This document shows positions 37,801 through 50,268 of a stretch of DNA of 64,000 nt, in pieces. The stretch is taken from positions 1,736,001 through 1,800,000 of the forward strand of contig JAPEIS010000013.1 in NCBI GenBank assembly GCA_029531795.1. The letters run 5' to 3'. Position 1 is the stretch's first letter. Every line of letters begins with the position of its first letter. Below the pieces are notes generated by a model. The model searched no databases and had not been told where the DNA came from. It saw nothing but the letters and a program-made list of their open reading frames with translations. Origin of the DNA: Sclerotinia nivalis (Eukaryota; Ascomycota; Leotiomycetes; Helotiales; Sclerotiniaceae). The translations under genes were made by a program, and so were the position numbers.

Positions 37801-40444
37801 TTTACTAGAATAGTGATTCGAGGTATCAAGACTCTTTCGGGAGCTACGATATGTAAGAGGATTGAGCATCATGGAAACAAGGCATTAATATCCTAGCTAT
37901 ACTTCCAAGCAACGAAAGTACAGGATTCAGGCGTGAAAGTAATACAAGATAGCCAAAGTATCGGGTGAAATTCTGTGGCCAAAAAAATTGAATTTGTGGA
38001 ATGGGGGAGATTGGAAGAATGATAGAAACATATGAAATATATCAGTGACAAGCAAAGAGTGACAGTATGACAACAGTGACAATAGTATTTTGCATGATAC
38101 TTAGAAGATTGTACACGATGAGATGAGAGATCCCGGCATGAACCATGGGAATCTTATTTTTCTGGTGCCACAAGCCACGATTCCATTCTTGTTGAACCAC
38201 GATATTCGACTTAAACAAGCTGAAGAGGGAGGAAGATAATTCAAAAGATTTTTAAATAGATGTGATGATCCAGTTTAAACATCGGATTTCCATGATTCAT
38301 TCATTAATGCTGCGGATTCTCTACATTGATATATATAAGATGATATGTATTCACTTCATATATTCAAAGTGTGGAGGAAACAACACCACACTTTAGCGAG
38401 CACTCAGGGTGCGGAAAACAATTCAGTAAAGCCTACACTTGAAGCTTGCCGGTTGATCACTCTAATGATTTGAGCCAGCGCGGTAGATCATGCGCAGGGT
38501 CAAGGCAAGCGAAAGCTTCGAGTTGAAGGATGTAACGACAATAAATATATCGTTCATTGTTGTGACTCGGTTCACTACTGTCATCCAATGAAACCATACA
38601 CTTGCTTTCCACACGCTCTGCATTCCTTCGTTTATAGCTCAAAAAAATTCGATGTATCTGAAGTCTTAGCATATTAAGAACTCAAAGGCCGACCTTTTCA
38701 TTCTTCTTGTAGTCGTCTCCCTGTGTTTCATTTGAAAGTGTGAAAATCCAAGATCTCGAAGCTCTTTTATAGCACCCAATTTGGAAATTATGTGAGGTTA
38801 TGCAGAATGAATATGTAAGTGAAGAAAGGTCCCAATTTACCCCTACGGAGAAGTGAAGTGAAAAGCGGGTGGGTTGTAAGAGGTAAAAGAGGTGGATTTG
38901 CTGTGGTGATTATCGCACTGATAAGAATTGAAGTATGCAGGTTGACGTTGGTGTGGATAGAAATATGATATGAGCATAAAAAGAAGCGTACTCTCAGACT
39001 ACTGATCTTCGCCGGGATGCTAATACAATGAAAAATATGGTTGTTCGGTTTTCAATATGCTATTCTCAATCAAATACCTACCAGATTGCATTAAGCTTAT
39101 TTATCTACCAAAATTATCCGATAGCAAGAAATAATAAACAAAACTATTGACAACAAAAGATGAACAGAATAGAATTTTCGATACTAGTAAGAAGACAATA
39201 CTGTGCAACGAGACGAAAGTCGCATGCTGTTAGCTGACCAAGCACTTGCCGGAAAAACGTCACGATCGTGAGTTCCTCGATGTGAAAGCAGCTTTGCAAC
39301 GTAGTAGAATCAGCTTGCATCGTCGTTGGCAGCAAGGAATGTCTCTACGAGCATTATAGGACGGAATTTCACAATGCATATGCGATACTTTATATCCATC
39401 CTCAGATATCCAATCACTCCCTAATTCACCTCGCGAAACCAACCAACACGTCCAACAATTGGCCCATCAAAATCTTCCCTTCCCTTTAAAATCACTCTCG
39501 CTTACACCACATTCTCTCCTGTTCCTTCAACCCTCTTTCCAAAAAACGTACCTCTCCCTTAGAAACAAACCTCTCCTTAATCCGATTATCAAAAATACAA
39601 TAAAGGTTAATAATAATAAAAAAGTGCGACCAGAGACTAACCAGGTTGATTCGGGGAAACTATGAACGTTTCTTTATTGACTGATGAGTTAATTATAAAA
39701 GAAGCCGGATAATGTTGATTTGGTCCCTGCTCCCAGTGATGATTGTTGCGGGTTTCAAGTATATACGCAGGAGGTACTAATAGACAGTGAAATTCAATTA
39801 ATGATGATAATGATGAGAATTATAATCACCACTATCACCATGATCACGATAATAAGGAATACGCAGAGAGGCTTTTCCGAGAGCAAAACTCGACTATATA
39901 GGTAATTTTTCCCTTTAGGTCTGGGATAATCACAATGTGCGAGGAACATCCATACATCTATCACGCTTTTATCTGAATTCTTATCCACAAACCCGGAACT
40001 TTGATTCTCAACTGTTTTTCTATTCTCACTGATTACGCATGCTGTACCTGTGATCATTTAACATATACAAATAGAACATAATCATGCCTTTTATTCCAAA
40101 TATCATTACACACACCACAATCATTACACACGGGCACTTGCTCATGCCGAATGATTACCCCAGAAAATTGCGACAAGTTAGAACGGAGTATCCTAAAGCG
40201 GTTACAAATGATGAGGCAGCGGCCAACTGTATTTGGCGATGAGCGAGCGGGGTATGAATTTGGAGTTGGAATCAAGCTGGAGGTAGAGCAGGTGGCAGTA
40301 TGAGAGGACAACTCAACGGTAGGCGCAACAAATTCCCATTGACGTCTAAACGTATCATGACCTAGAGCATCAAGAAGATCAATAGTATCTTATAAATATC
40401 TCAATTAAATCCCTGGTATCAAGTACAATACACCCAAACATATA
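34850..40444. other. 5.6-kb gene-free interval
   Basis: No supportable coding region is seen. It contains SINE-like copy 3 at 36863-37096 and otherwise AT-rich unique DNA. Weak short frames, for example 37515-37829 on the minus strand, show no family signal. Confidence 0.5.
36849..37110 (+). mobile_element. SINE-like element, copy 3, with 14-bp target-site duplication
   Basis: The element proper is 36863-37096 (234 bp), flanked by the perfect direct repeat GGGTGAATTTTCTC at 36849-36862 and 37097-37110. Its plus-strand 3' end is a tail of AATC/ATCA repeats (37070-37096). Shared blocks with copies 1 and 2 include AGATAGTCTTAGACTCAGTG near 37043 and AGGATTAGTTTTCACTTCC near 36899. No coding frame is present. 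Insertion looks recent because the duplication has no mismatch. Confidence 0.8.
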
Positions 40445-43113
40445 TCACAAATGTGCTCTAGCCTTCAAAGCCTGTCTTCTCTTCTCCCTCCTTAGTAATT
40501 CCTTCTTATCCTCCTCCGACATCCCTATCTTCCCCGATCCTTCAGCGAATAATTTCTGACCCAATTCATCTGCAAGTCTCAAAACTCTTGTTGATACAGT
40601 TGCTCCATCTCGCCTATTCTTTCCTTCCCTCCTTGACTTTGCAATCTTTTCAATAAAATCCCATAGCTTTCCTTCTGCCATAATCATGCCGGTCTCTGGG
40701 CTTCGGTTTGGTGTCCATTCGGGAGCAAGTCGAGCTCGTGGCTGGACCTTGGTGATTTTACTCTTAGATACTATTACAATACCTTCATCTTCGAATCGGT
40801 GATATGCATTCTTAAGTGTTTCCTTATTGACGGCTTCGAAGTAGGATAAATCACCTTGGTGATAAAGAGTTTTGCCAAGCTTGATTTTGTTAGCAAGGTA
40901 ATCATGGGTTGCATTAATATGGAGGAACTTACTAGTTGAGACCCATCATGAGCTTTCTTGACTTCCAGCCAAACATCATCTGGCTTGTTTGGAGGTGGTG
41001 TAAAACCCATGAGAGAAACAGCACCAAGCCAAAATGCTTCGACAAATGGCCAAATCAAGAAACAGTAAAAATCGTAATTTTCACGTCCAACGGAACGCTC
41101 GTGGTCAGATAAACCAATAGTCAAAACCCTTCCCTCTGGATCTCGAACGAGTTCAATGATATTATCGACTTCCAGATCGTGTAAAGTGTTGTCCAGATTA
41201 ACGGCTAATCCTTCCGTCGGATAGATGAATTCACCTCGGAAGAGTTGTGAGAGGAATTGAACCTGACTTCGAAGTTCTTCATATGAGATATTTTGATGAA
41301 CTTTCCCTCCTCCACGTTTTACATTCATATACATACTGGCACTAACTAGTGCTTCAGATATGAATAGATGTATTGTCATGTTTCGATAGAAAGAAAGTTG
41401 GAATCGGTCAACAGCATAGTATGTTTCTTCCGCCAAGCCATCCACCCTCCCTACAAGATCTTTACCAAGAACCTCGAGAGCTCGCTCAACTACTGCAGAT
41501 GTAGTAGCGCCGGCGAAATGAGCTACACGCCCTCCCTTATTTCTAACTCGTTCACTGATCCATTCGACTCGGCGAATAAGTTCTGATTTACCAACACCAC
41601 GGCCTCTCAAAGTCAATAAAACTGTTCCAACTAACGCAGTAGGCATAACTACAGAGACTGCGTTGATATCGGATAGAACTTTGTAGCCCAACGTTCTCAG
41701 TAACTTTTGTCTAACACTAGGCACATTAATGCTCTCAAAGTCAAGCGTCTTTGGTACCCCTAACGATCGAGCTTGTTGTTGTAAGATAAAATCTCGTAGA
41801 CTCCAAGGTTCATGAAATCGAACATCCACGCGACCTAACTTTAAAGATAGAACTGATGACGCTGAGAGGAAATCTGCCAAATTTTCCTTTTTCTTTGGAA
41901 TTCCAAGCAATTCCCCCACATAACCTTCGGTTTCGATGACCTTATCATACTGAGTGCTGACAGGACAAATGATAGTATCTTTAACTCGACCGGAAAGGAT
42001 ACTATCCAAGATAAAGCTCAAAATACCAAACTTGGGCGGTAATAACTTTCCAGTTCTTGATCTTCCACCTTCGATGAAGCACTCGAAATTATAGCCTCCT
42101 TGGAGAAGGGTATCTATGTACGATTGCACAAGAGTTGTATACAGTGCATCATCTCCAAAACTTCTTCTTATCCACATAGCGCCTATAAAATTAATATATA
42201 TTCAAGACTATTGTGGATTTTGACTAACCAGCATGTTGTAAAAAGCTCCCTACTACAGGGAAATTCAAATTATCACCAGCCACGACTGTTGGTAAAGCTA
42301 TACCAAGGCGATAGCAAATAATTTGTAAAGAAACATAGTCTACATGAGATCTATGACATGGAAGGAAAATGATGGATGTTTTGTCCTTTTGTGCTTTTTC
42401 AGCAACATTTCGTAATCTGAGAACTTCCTCACTAGACACATGTATACCTACATAGTTATTAGTAGGAATTTACGACAGATCATGACCGCATTCCTTACCT
42501 TGATGATATGCTCTGGTTAAGAGTTGAGTGCACAGGTAATAAGCTCCTCTAATGAATGGCCTACTCTCCATCTTGCATATCATATCACTTGTCAACTTTT
42601 CCGAAAGCTCCTGCAAACTATGTTCAATGGCTGACTTCCTCTGTGATCTTTTCGTATGGTATAATGGATCATCTTTATTCAATAACCCTTCCAGTTCCTC
42701 AATTTCTATCCTTTTCTCCGCCAATTCAGTTATTCGTTTTTGTAAGATAGGCGTAGACATGACGGCAGCTGTCATATTTTCCGAGAATCCGGGGTAGAAT
42801 ATAGGTTGTCCGATGAAATGATCGTAGGCACGCCATCCTGTCTAGAAGAATGCCGGAAGTTAGCAATGAACGACACATTTCCATTGATGAAAGTTCTTAC
42901 TCCTGAAACATGCAAAGAGACCTCCCTTAGAAACTCCAAAGGACTTGACCTAAATCTGGCCATATGCTCCACCAGGTTCCTTTCTTTCTCGCCATCGTGA
43001 GGTCTTTCCGGAGGTTCGATATAACCACTAGGATATAATGTTACTTGATCACCAAGGATTTCGAGATCAGGAGCCGAAGTCCTTGGAGGAGATGGGCTTT
43101 TATTATCTGCCAT
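40445..43113 (-). CDS. Glycerol-3-phosphate / dihydroxyacetone-phosphate acyltransferase (PlsB/GNPAT type)
   Basis: Five exons, complement(join(40445..40879, 40933..42182, 42229..42447, 42499..42841, 42901..43113)), encode 819 residues. The acyltransferase motif His217-x4-Asp222 is seen in FLPCHRSHVDYVSLQ. Downstream are GDNLNFPVVGSFLQHAGAMW, the glycerol-phosphate-binding FIEGGRSRTGKLLPPKFG, and ICPVSTQYDKVIE. Known role: first acylation of glycerol-3-phosphate or DHAP in phospholipid or ether-lipid synthesis. The protein ends Ala-His-Leu, which fits the broad (S/A/C)(K/R/H)L peroxisomal consensus and favours a GNPAT-like peroxisomal enzyme; this is inference. It shares a 309-bp divergent promoter with pop4. 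Confidence 0.93.
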
Positions 43114-43422
43114 CTTTATCGGTATTCAAGAGATGATGTTATGAAATGATCATTGTCGCATAGGATCATTGAGTGCCGGAACCAAACACATGCATTGTTG
43201 TCGGAAGCTTATCTTGAAGCATTGTTTAGTACTAAATATTTAAGCCTCGGTGAGGTATGCCAAGCGCGCGCCAACACCTTGAAAGGCACCAGCGGAAATC
43301 TGGGGTCACCAAAACTAGTTTAGCGTTTATGATCTAGAACTTTTTTCTTAGCATGTGAATTTTGGGAGTTCTCCAAAGCTCAATATTTCGCGACAAACTC
43401 AACTAGGAACAAAATTCCAAAA
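43114..43422. promoter_or_regulatory. Divergent promoter between the acyltransferase and pop4
   Basis: The 309 bp between the two start codons must carry both promoters and both leaders. A TACTAAATATTTAAG segment lies near the middle (about 43230-43245). I see no other clear motif. Confidence 0.6.
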
Positions 43423-44118
43423 ATGACATCAAAGGATAATAGTATAGCGACTCAATTATTGTCGCGAGCGCATTCTCCTGATACTACGAATCGAATCTTC
43501 ACTGAGAAAATAAAACAGCGACCATTACACCTCAAACCTACAGAACCAAACAATGAACAACAACGTCGTCGTCTCGAACGACAGCGAAAACTTGCTCTAC
43601 GTAAGAAGAAACTGAAGCCTGCCCCTCTATCAGCTAGAGAGAAGCGTGCTTTATGTCTATACGATGTACCCAAATCGGCACAAAAATACAGCATTTACGA
43701 ACCTTTACATAAAATGTGGTTAGGATATATTTCGGAAGTGTTAGGAGGGGAAAATTGTATGCCAGTTACTGGATCTGCAGCTGCTAAATTATGCAGTGCC
43801 GACTATCATGGAGCGGAACTTGAGGTTGTGAGAAGTAGGTGTGTGAGTAGGGTCGGTGTGAAGGGAATTGTGATTAAAGATTCCAAGGGGATTTTTGAGA
43901 TTATCACGAAGAATAATGATTTGAAGGTTCTACCAAAGGAAAATACCATTTTCAAATTTACGATACCAACCCAGGTGGCCAACGGCGGTACGAAGTCAGA
44001 GAAGGATGGAAAATCCGCCAAAGATTTGGTGTTTGAGTTATATGGTGAACAATTCATGTACCGAGCAGCTGATCGAGCAAATAAGAAATTCAAACCACAT
44101 TTCTTACCTCATGTATGA
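43423..44118 (+). CDS. pop4: RNase P/MRP protein subunit Pop4 (Rpp29)
   Basis: A single exon of 231 residues. The C-terminal half matches the Rpp29 Sm-like fold: YEPLHKMWLGYISEVLG, ADYHGAELEVVRSRC, SRVGVKGIVIKDSKG, FEIITKNNDLKVLPKENTIF, then FELYGEQFMYRAADRANKKF. The N-terminal part is Arg/Lys-rich (residues about 45-75), as expected for an RNA-binding nuclear protein. Known role: a core subunit of nuclear RNase P (pre-tRNA 5' processing) and RNase MRP (rRNA processing). The start at 43423 gives a normal family length. Confidence 0.95.
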   Translation: MTSKDNSIATQLLSRAHSPDTTNRIFTEKIKQRPLHLKPTEPNNEQQRRRLERQRKLALRKKKLKPAPLSAREKRALCLYDVPKSAQKYSIYEPLHKMWLGYISEVLGGENCMPVTGSAAAKLCSADYHGAELEVVRSRCVSRVGVKGIVIKDSKGIFEIITKNNDLKVLPKENTIFKFTIPTQVANGGTKSEKDGKSAKDLVFELYGEQFMYRAADRANKKFKPHFLPHV

Positions 44119-44579
44119 AAGATCAGATTGTTGGATGTTCTATATAGACGTTTCTGGATGAAGCAGTTTGCAATCACTCTTCTCCGGATGCGATGTCGCG
44201 CCAGATTACAAAAGCGCTTTCATACAGTTCGACAAAAGTTCAGAGACAGTGGGACGGGTGTCCGATGTAATTTGGAAACCACCAACATTTTTTCGAACAA
44301 ACATTCAATCGCTGACCGACAAACGGGACACTTCAACAACGCCGTCATCATGTTTCAAGCCATCGACATATAGGTATCATAGCCACTGCGAAACTCAAAC
44401 TCCAGATATATTATACATAATATATTTTCACATGAGCTCTTATCTCAGACCCAACGCTCGTAACAGTTGCCCATCAAACCATATCCTTCGAAATATGGGC
44501 AGGTGGCGGTTCTGCGACGTTGATGATGGTTGAGCAACGACAATTTCCCCCTCACAGGCTCATAAGAAAAAGCCGGTAA
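44119..44579. other. Intergenic region downstream of pop4
   Basis: Short open frames only, with no family signal. Confidence 0.5.
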
Positions 44580-44893
44580 TTAAACATTATCTCCAAGTGT
44601 ATAAGGTGGAGCTTCAGTTCTAGCTCCCGGCCTATTATACATCTTTCCTGGATATTGTATACGTCTCTGTCGACGTCTCCTTGAAGCGATTATAGTTAAA
44701 GTTATCATAACAAAAATGAAAACCACAAGTACGACGACGCTTATGACTATATGAATGGTGAGAGCATTTTTCGGTCGAAATCTCGTTGCTGTGGTTTGGA
44801 ATGTTGTGATTGTGGAAAATCGCTATGGACAGTTGCTATGGTTATCGGGAGGGCGAGGAGGGTAACAGGGAGGATATTGCTGAGAGTGGACAT
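44580..44893 (-). CDS. Possible small single-pass membrane protein
   Basis: The 3' part clearly reads as a membrane protein: IHIVISVVVLVVFIFVMITL followed by the basic stop-transfer ASRRRRQRRIQYPG and a short tail ending YTLGDNV. To reach an ATG (44893, MSTLSNILP) the frame must change. A 44-nt GT-AG intron at 44823-44866 would join the two parts in phase, complement(join(44580..44822, 44867..44893)), giving 89 residues. Its donor, GTTACC, is weak. Alternatively the start lies elsewhere, or the gene is frameshifted after a signal-peptide-like N-terminus. No homolog recognised. Confidence 0.35.
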
Positions 44894-47010
44894 GCTGAAT
44901 GAGAGTATGACGTGGTATTGAGAGGGTCGATGATATGTAGTTACTAAGATTCTTTTGAGCACAAGGAAAATCTAAAGATCGTAATAACCTCAAATCTCCA
45001 CGAATTCTCTACAAAGAAATCTACAGGATCTTCAATGAAAAACAAACTGAAAACCCAAGCCCACCCAAAAGTAGTGCCAACTCATCCCATATAAACACAC
45101 AACCCTCTCCAGCTCCAGCTCCAACTCCAACTTCAACATCCATCCCTCATCAAATCATCACATCATACTCATATTCCCACCACCACACCAAATCCTAACA
45201 TTCAAAAAATTTGAGAGGTCTCTCCCCACCGCCCAAAAAGGCACAGATATTATACAGATACCTAATGTATGCAAATCTCGAGGGCTATGTAGTTAAATGC
45301 CTGTTGTGTGAGCTTACGATCTTGATGTACTAGAGGAAGAAGAAAAGAGGAGGCTCGATTATATCAGGGGATGTTATGTGTGATGTTATGTTATGATGTG
45401 TGATGTAATGTTTGATGATGGTTTGGCTTGGAGTAGGGGGAAGGTTGATTTCTACTGATTTCAGTCTAATTATTCGAGTCAATAATTCCCAATTCAATGT
45501 CTCGATATAAAATGTCCAATCAAGCAGATAACCCATCCTACAACCTCACCAAATAAGCAATCTGCAATCATAAAAACCGTCTTATATTGCTTCTCCATGT
45601 TCGTCTACCTAGAACAGCATAAATAAATACCTTACAGGTCCTTCGGCTGAAGAGCCACATCTTGGAATTCCAAATACCGACTCTTATTCTTCTTATTCTT
45701 CCTCCTTAGATATTTCGTTATCCGACCTTTTTAACTAAGAAAATGAAACGTGTAACGATCACTACGAGTATACGGAGTACACCAAACAAATCAGACTCCC
45801 ATCCACGAACCCCAACCCCAATCTCAAATGTAAAAATATAAAAATATAACACGATCATCACATACACATCTCTCTAATCAGATCAGTCAAGATCACAAAG
45901 ATTACAACAGGAGCCCAAATCACCAGACGAGTATCTAGAAATACGGATCTTGATCTTGCACACAAACAGCTCAGAATCTTACATTTATCTCCATTATCAA
46001 CTACCTAGGAAACGATACACTATCCCAACTTAAGCTTCCCAACTCCTCAACTCCATTCCACGACCAAATACTACCATACTATAATAACCCTCTTCCCCAA
46101 CCCAATCCACACAAAGAACAAGAACCCCAGGAACGAGAATCCAGCACAGCCATCCAAGTAACATTTTACTTGTATCTTAAACTTACAACCCACGATCCAT
46201 CCCATCCCATCCCATCCACAATCCCCACAGCGAGCAAATGATCATGAAAATTAAACAAGAAGAGAAATACAATACAATACAATGCAATGCTCAAACTCAA
46301 AAAGGATAAATATTGAAGATAATCAGGAGCCTACAGATGAGAAAGGTAAATTGATGATACTCGAGTACTCGAGTATGGGGAAAGATTATCGTGATCACTT
46401 ACTCATAAGGATAATGAATACCAATATTGGTTTTGAATACAGCTCAAGTGTTGTTTGAGATAGTGCGCAGCTTCTGTAGGGCTCCGTCAATTGGTGATTT
46501 GGGATGGATGAGGAGTGAATACCAACTGATGATATTACTAAATAGCATTCATCACCTCAAATCCTCACATTCACTCCCGCAAAATCGCTTGGCAGTTTAT
46601 ATTACTACCTAGGTTATATATATTCATGATTTAATTCCGCGCCACATAGACTTCTCTTCTCTCCTCTTCTCTTCTCTTCTCAATCACTCACTCACTCACT
46701 CATTCATGGATATCTATCGACCTCTAAAAACACCCCAGAGAAAATCTAGCTATATCCGTTTGTATCCTTTCCACACTTAGGTAATTTTGCCTCGAATTTC
46801 ATCCAATCCCTCGACTATAACTATATTTGACAACATTATCAGATATCATCTGACCAGATTCAGAAGACGTTTATGGGTATCATCTCTAGTGATCGTTCAT
46901 CAACTATCCTATCTCGGTAAGATTGTTTTGTACTCCTGACGCCATGGGATCATTGGGTATGCGAGATGGGCTTGCTAATTGTGTAGTTCCTTTTCCTACT
47001 CTACCACAAC
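44894..47010. other. Intergenic region with microsatellites
   Basis: No gene is seen. It holds a GATGTTATG/TGTGATG repeat at about 45370-45420, CATCCC repeats near 46195-46215, ATACA repeats near 46268, and a CTTCT/CACT tract at about 46651-46706. Confidence 0.5.
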
Positions 47011-48167
47011 TCAATACCATAAACTAATAAGTTCCTCACTAACAGCACTTGGAGTCAAAGCTCCTGATTCCGTGATAAGTGCTGAAATCAGATCTGGAGG
47101 CTATGAAATAATCAGTATTATATCAAAATCCCAATGGAAACTACTTACCGTAAAGTCAACTGCATCAACAGAATCCGATTTTGATATCTCAATCTTATTT
47201 GCTTCAAAATAATCCGTCCTCTCCTCAGATGTTGGAGTTTGATCCCCAGGTCTCTCCTCAGTATCATCCTCAGTACGAAAATCAATAATCTCCTGATCAA
47301 TCCCAAGATCATATTGTCCCAAAGGATATAATCGTACAAACTTATGACTTTCGGCCGCGACATAGAATGGTTTACCTGCCGCTTTCGCCAATAGCGCAAT
47401 TTGATATGTTCCCAATCTCGAAATGACTCCTCCATTTTCTACCACCCCTTCGGCACCAACAATAACCAAATCAACTTTCCCCATAGCATATCCTACAGCA
47501 CCTTCTGATATCGTAGCAACTGGTACACCTTTAGCCCTTAATGATGTAACAACCGCTTTACTCTCCGAACTCCTCGCATCATTCATAACATAAATGACAT
47601 TGAATCTAACATTTCCACCAGTAGCTCTCGCCTCCGCCGCTTTATCCAATAAAGCTCCCACAACTCTACTTCCTCCATGAGTTAAAACCACACTTCCATC
47701 CCTAATAAAGTTTCTTCCATAGGTAGCTATCGTATATCTAGCCTGCTTCGCTCTCGTAACAAACAATCTTCCATTACTCAAAAGATGTTGTCGAACTGTT
47801 TCGAAATTGCCCGTACTCGAAGGTTTTAAAGACTGTATCATGTATCTTTGAAATAAATCGGTTCCGGCAGATAATGATATGGAATTGGGAATTCGAGATT
47901 TCAGATAATCCGATTGGGTTTTAGCTAAATCGAGAGTTTCGTAAACGGTGACTGCGCGAGAGGAAGCGAGAAGTTCAATAAGTGCTTCGATTGCAGCTAC
48001 TGGCATAGTAACATCTGGATCATCGTTGAGAAGTCTGTGGTAGGTTTCTACTATACTAATGGAGAGATTATGAGTCAGTGAGGGGTTCTTTTGGAATTGG
48101 GTCCAGAGAGGTGTTACTCGAATTGTTTTGAATCTTTCTTTTGGGGAATATTTCCTATGGAAGCCAT
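47011..48167 (-). CDS. gcn3: Translation initiation factor eIF2B subunit alpha
   Basis: Three exons, complement(join(47011..47100, 47149..48055, 48118..48167)), encode 348 residues. The first exon is only 50 nt; its join restores FDIVETYHRLLNDDPDVTMP, the conserved eIF2B-alpha N-terminus, which supports the ATG at 48167. Other hallmarks are VAAIEALIELLASS, VLTHGGSRVVGALLDKAAEA, YVMNDARSSESK, VDLVIVGAEGVVENGGVISR and the C-terminal PPDLISALITESGALTPSAV. Known role: regulatory subunit of the eIF2 guanine-nucleotide exchange factor, sensing phosphorylated eIF2-alpha in general amino-acid control. The 604-bp upstream region is shared with the divergent NECAP gene. Confidence 0.95.
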
Positions 48168-48771
48168 TTTTTTCAACGCAGGAGGATGCCCGGGAAGTGC
48201 TGGTGGAGTAGTACTTCGAAAGCTTTCTTCAAAAAGAGGTGTTGCTATTGAGGAGGGGAAATTTTGTTAGCAAGGCTGTGACGCACTACAAAGTGTATTT
48301 TTGACGGCGCCAAAGCAGCTAGAGGAATAGTGATTGATCGCATGGACATTTTATGGATTTGCATACCTGGTTCTGGATCCATTTTTTGTGTATGGAATTT
48401 TGAAATTTATTAAAAACTTGGGAGTATGTAGTAGATATTTCTTGGAATTACTCGATATATGGAATATCAATAGAGTCATGAATTTGTTTGCGATCAACTT
48501 GATGACTTCCAATCCAATTCAAGTATTAACTGGGGTTTATATCAACCAATCATAAATGACTTCACGTGTAGCCTTATGATACAACGATAGGCTGTGGGGA
48601 AGGCCGAACACCTAGCAACTTAACTCGTACAAATGTATAAATCTCGAAGCTATTGATCTGGACAACATCACAAACATAAAGAAATGAATTCAACCGATTC
48701 TTACTTTCTTCCACTGATAATGATATAAAAAATCTGCCAGTCGAAACATACATCCAATCTTTCTCTAAATC
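48168..48771. promoter_or_regulatory. Divergent promoter between eIF2B-alpha and NECAP genes
   Basis: 604 bp lie between the start codons. No distinctive motif is seen beyond AT-rich leaders. Confidence 0.5.
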
Positions 48772-49590
48772 ATGGAAACTATCGACCCCGCTACAGGTAA
48801 ACCTCTACCACCCGACGCCCTCCAACGAATCCTCTTCATCGCATCCTCAGTCCACGTCTACAACATCCCACCCCTCACCTCGAATAAAGGCTACGTAGCC
48901 TCCACCTGGACCGCCGACAATAACAAACGTCAGATCTTCACTGCACGAATTCGCATTCTGGAAACAGCCATCCCGGATAAAAATGGCGAGGATAAAGTCA
49001 AAGCAGATATATTACTAGAGGATCCAAGCAATGGACAATTATTTGCCGCCGCTCCATATACGGTGACGGAAGTGGTAGAACAGGTATTGGATAGTTCGCG
49101 ATTTTTTGCAGTAAGGGTGCAGGGAGAAGAAGGGAGAAAAGCGGTTTTGGGAATAGGATTTGAGGAGAGATCAGATGCGTTTGATTTTAGCGTGGCATTG
49201 CAAGAATTGAGGAAGACGTTAGGGATAGAGGAACAAGGAGGAGGAAAACCTACATCAGCGGGGATGAAGAAGGAATCGGAGAAACCGGAGGTGAAGAGGG
49301 ATTTTAGTCTGAAGGAGGGAGAGACGATTACGGTTAATATTGGAGGGAGGGGTGCGGGTAGGAGAACATCGAGGAAGAGTGAGGAGTCTGAGAAAGGTTT
49401 GAGTGGGTTTTCTTTGCCGCCTCCGCCGGTTGGAGGGAGCATGGGGTCATTTTTACCACCGCCGCCTAGTGCACAGGAAGTTAGGGCTCAGAAGAGATTA
49501 AGTCAGAATAATATGGAAGCTCCTTCATTACCGGAACCATCGGCTGAGGAGCTAGGATTTGATGATGGAGAGTTTGGAGAGTTTCAATAG
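48772..49590 (+). CDS. NECAP-like adaptin-ear-binding coat-associated protein
   Basis: A single exon of 272 residues. The first 155 residues match the NECAP PH-like (DUF1681) domain: RILFIASSVHVYNIPPLTSN, KGYVASTWTADN, an acidic loop, SSRFFAVRV and GIGFEERSDAFDFSVALQEL. The C-terminal tail is Pro-rich (SLPPPPVGG, FLPPPPSAQE) and ends in an acidic DDGEFGEFQ, resembling the short WxxF/DxF-type motifs by which NECAPs contact adaptin ears. Known role: clathrin-mediated endocytosis, binding AP-2. Family assignment is strong; partners in this organism are inferred. Confidence 0.94.
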   Translation: METIDPATGKPLPPDALQRILFIASSVHVYNIPPLTSNKGYVASTWTADNNKRQIFTARIRILETAIPDKNGEDKVKADILLEDPSNGQLFAAAPYTVTEVVEQVLDSSRFFAVRVQGEEGRKAVLGIGFEERSDAFDFSVALQELRKTLGIEEQGGGKPTSAGMKKESEKPEVKRDFSLKEGETITVNIGGRGAGRRTSRKSEESEKGLSGFSLPPPPVGGSMGSFLPPPPSAQEVRAQKRLSQNNMEAPSLPEPSAEELGFDDGEFGEFQ

Positions 49591-50268
49591 AGAAATGTTG
49601 GTCGTCTAGGCTTAGCAAGGTAGGCAGATGGATGTGAAGATTCGAGAGAGACAAGGAGCAAAATTAGCAAGGAATTTTGGCCATGGAAGCTCTCTGAGTT
49701 GGTCTTTTTCTTGATCAAAACTAATGGGATACTCAAGGCCTGATACTATGTCATCCATGGGATGGGACTTCTATTAGGAACCTGGCAGCAATAGTTGAGG
49801 AAAAGTGGAGTGCGTTGTCTGAACTAAGCCTCCTGTCATCACAAAAGGTTCTAAGAAAGCTCGATATACACAGCAAGAGATGTCAATGGCTACAATGGGG
49901 CAATATTCAAGGCGCTTCAAGATCGGAACGGAGTTCAGAGGATCTAGATCAATCTGAGAAATTAGGTGGGTGTTACTTTATCTACATCAATGAATCAAAA
50001 CCACTATATCCCAAGCATCTTCTATGCAATCAATCTCCGTGATGCAATAACACTTCAAATCTCAAAGAACCTTGTATACAATCCTATGTACAATCTACAG
50101 AAAGTATGTACAAAAGCTTCGAGAATATCGAACAAAGCACATAACCTCCGATTATAGGTAATCCTACAACAAACACAATTTTCCATCCCTACCTACCCAT
50201 TCCCATCCACTCTCATAAATCATACCAACTCGTAACCTCGTACAAACATCACATCCCAAAAAAAAACT
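49591..50268. other. Intergenic region between convergent genes
   Basis: 3' flank of the NECAP gene and of the coiled-coil gene; no gene is seen. Confidence 0.5.

Noticed and set aside
44168..44533. 121-codon frame downstream of pop4
   Set aside because: It lacks an ATG start at a sensible place and its composition is random.
48930..49442. 170-codon minus-strand frame opposite the NECAP gene
   Set aside because: Shadow of the conserved coding strand, Pro/Ser-rich only because of base composition.
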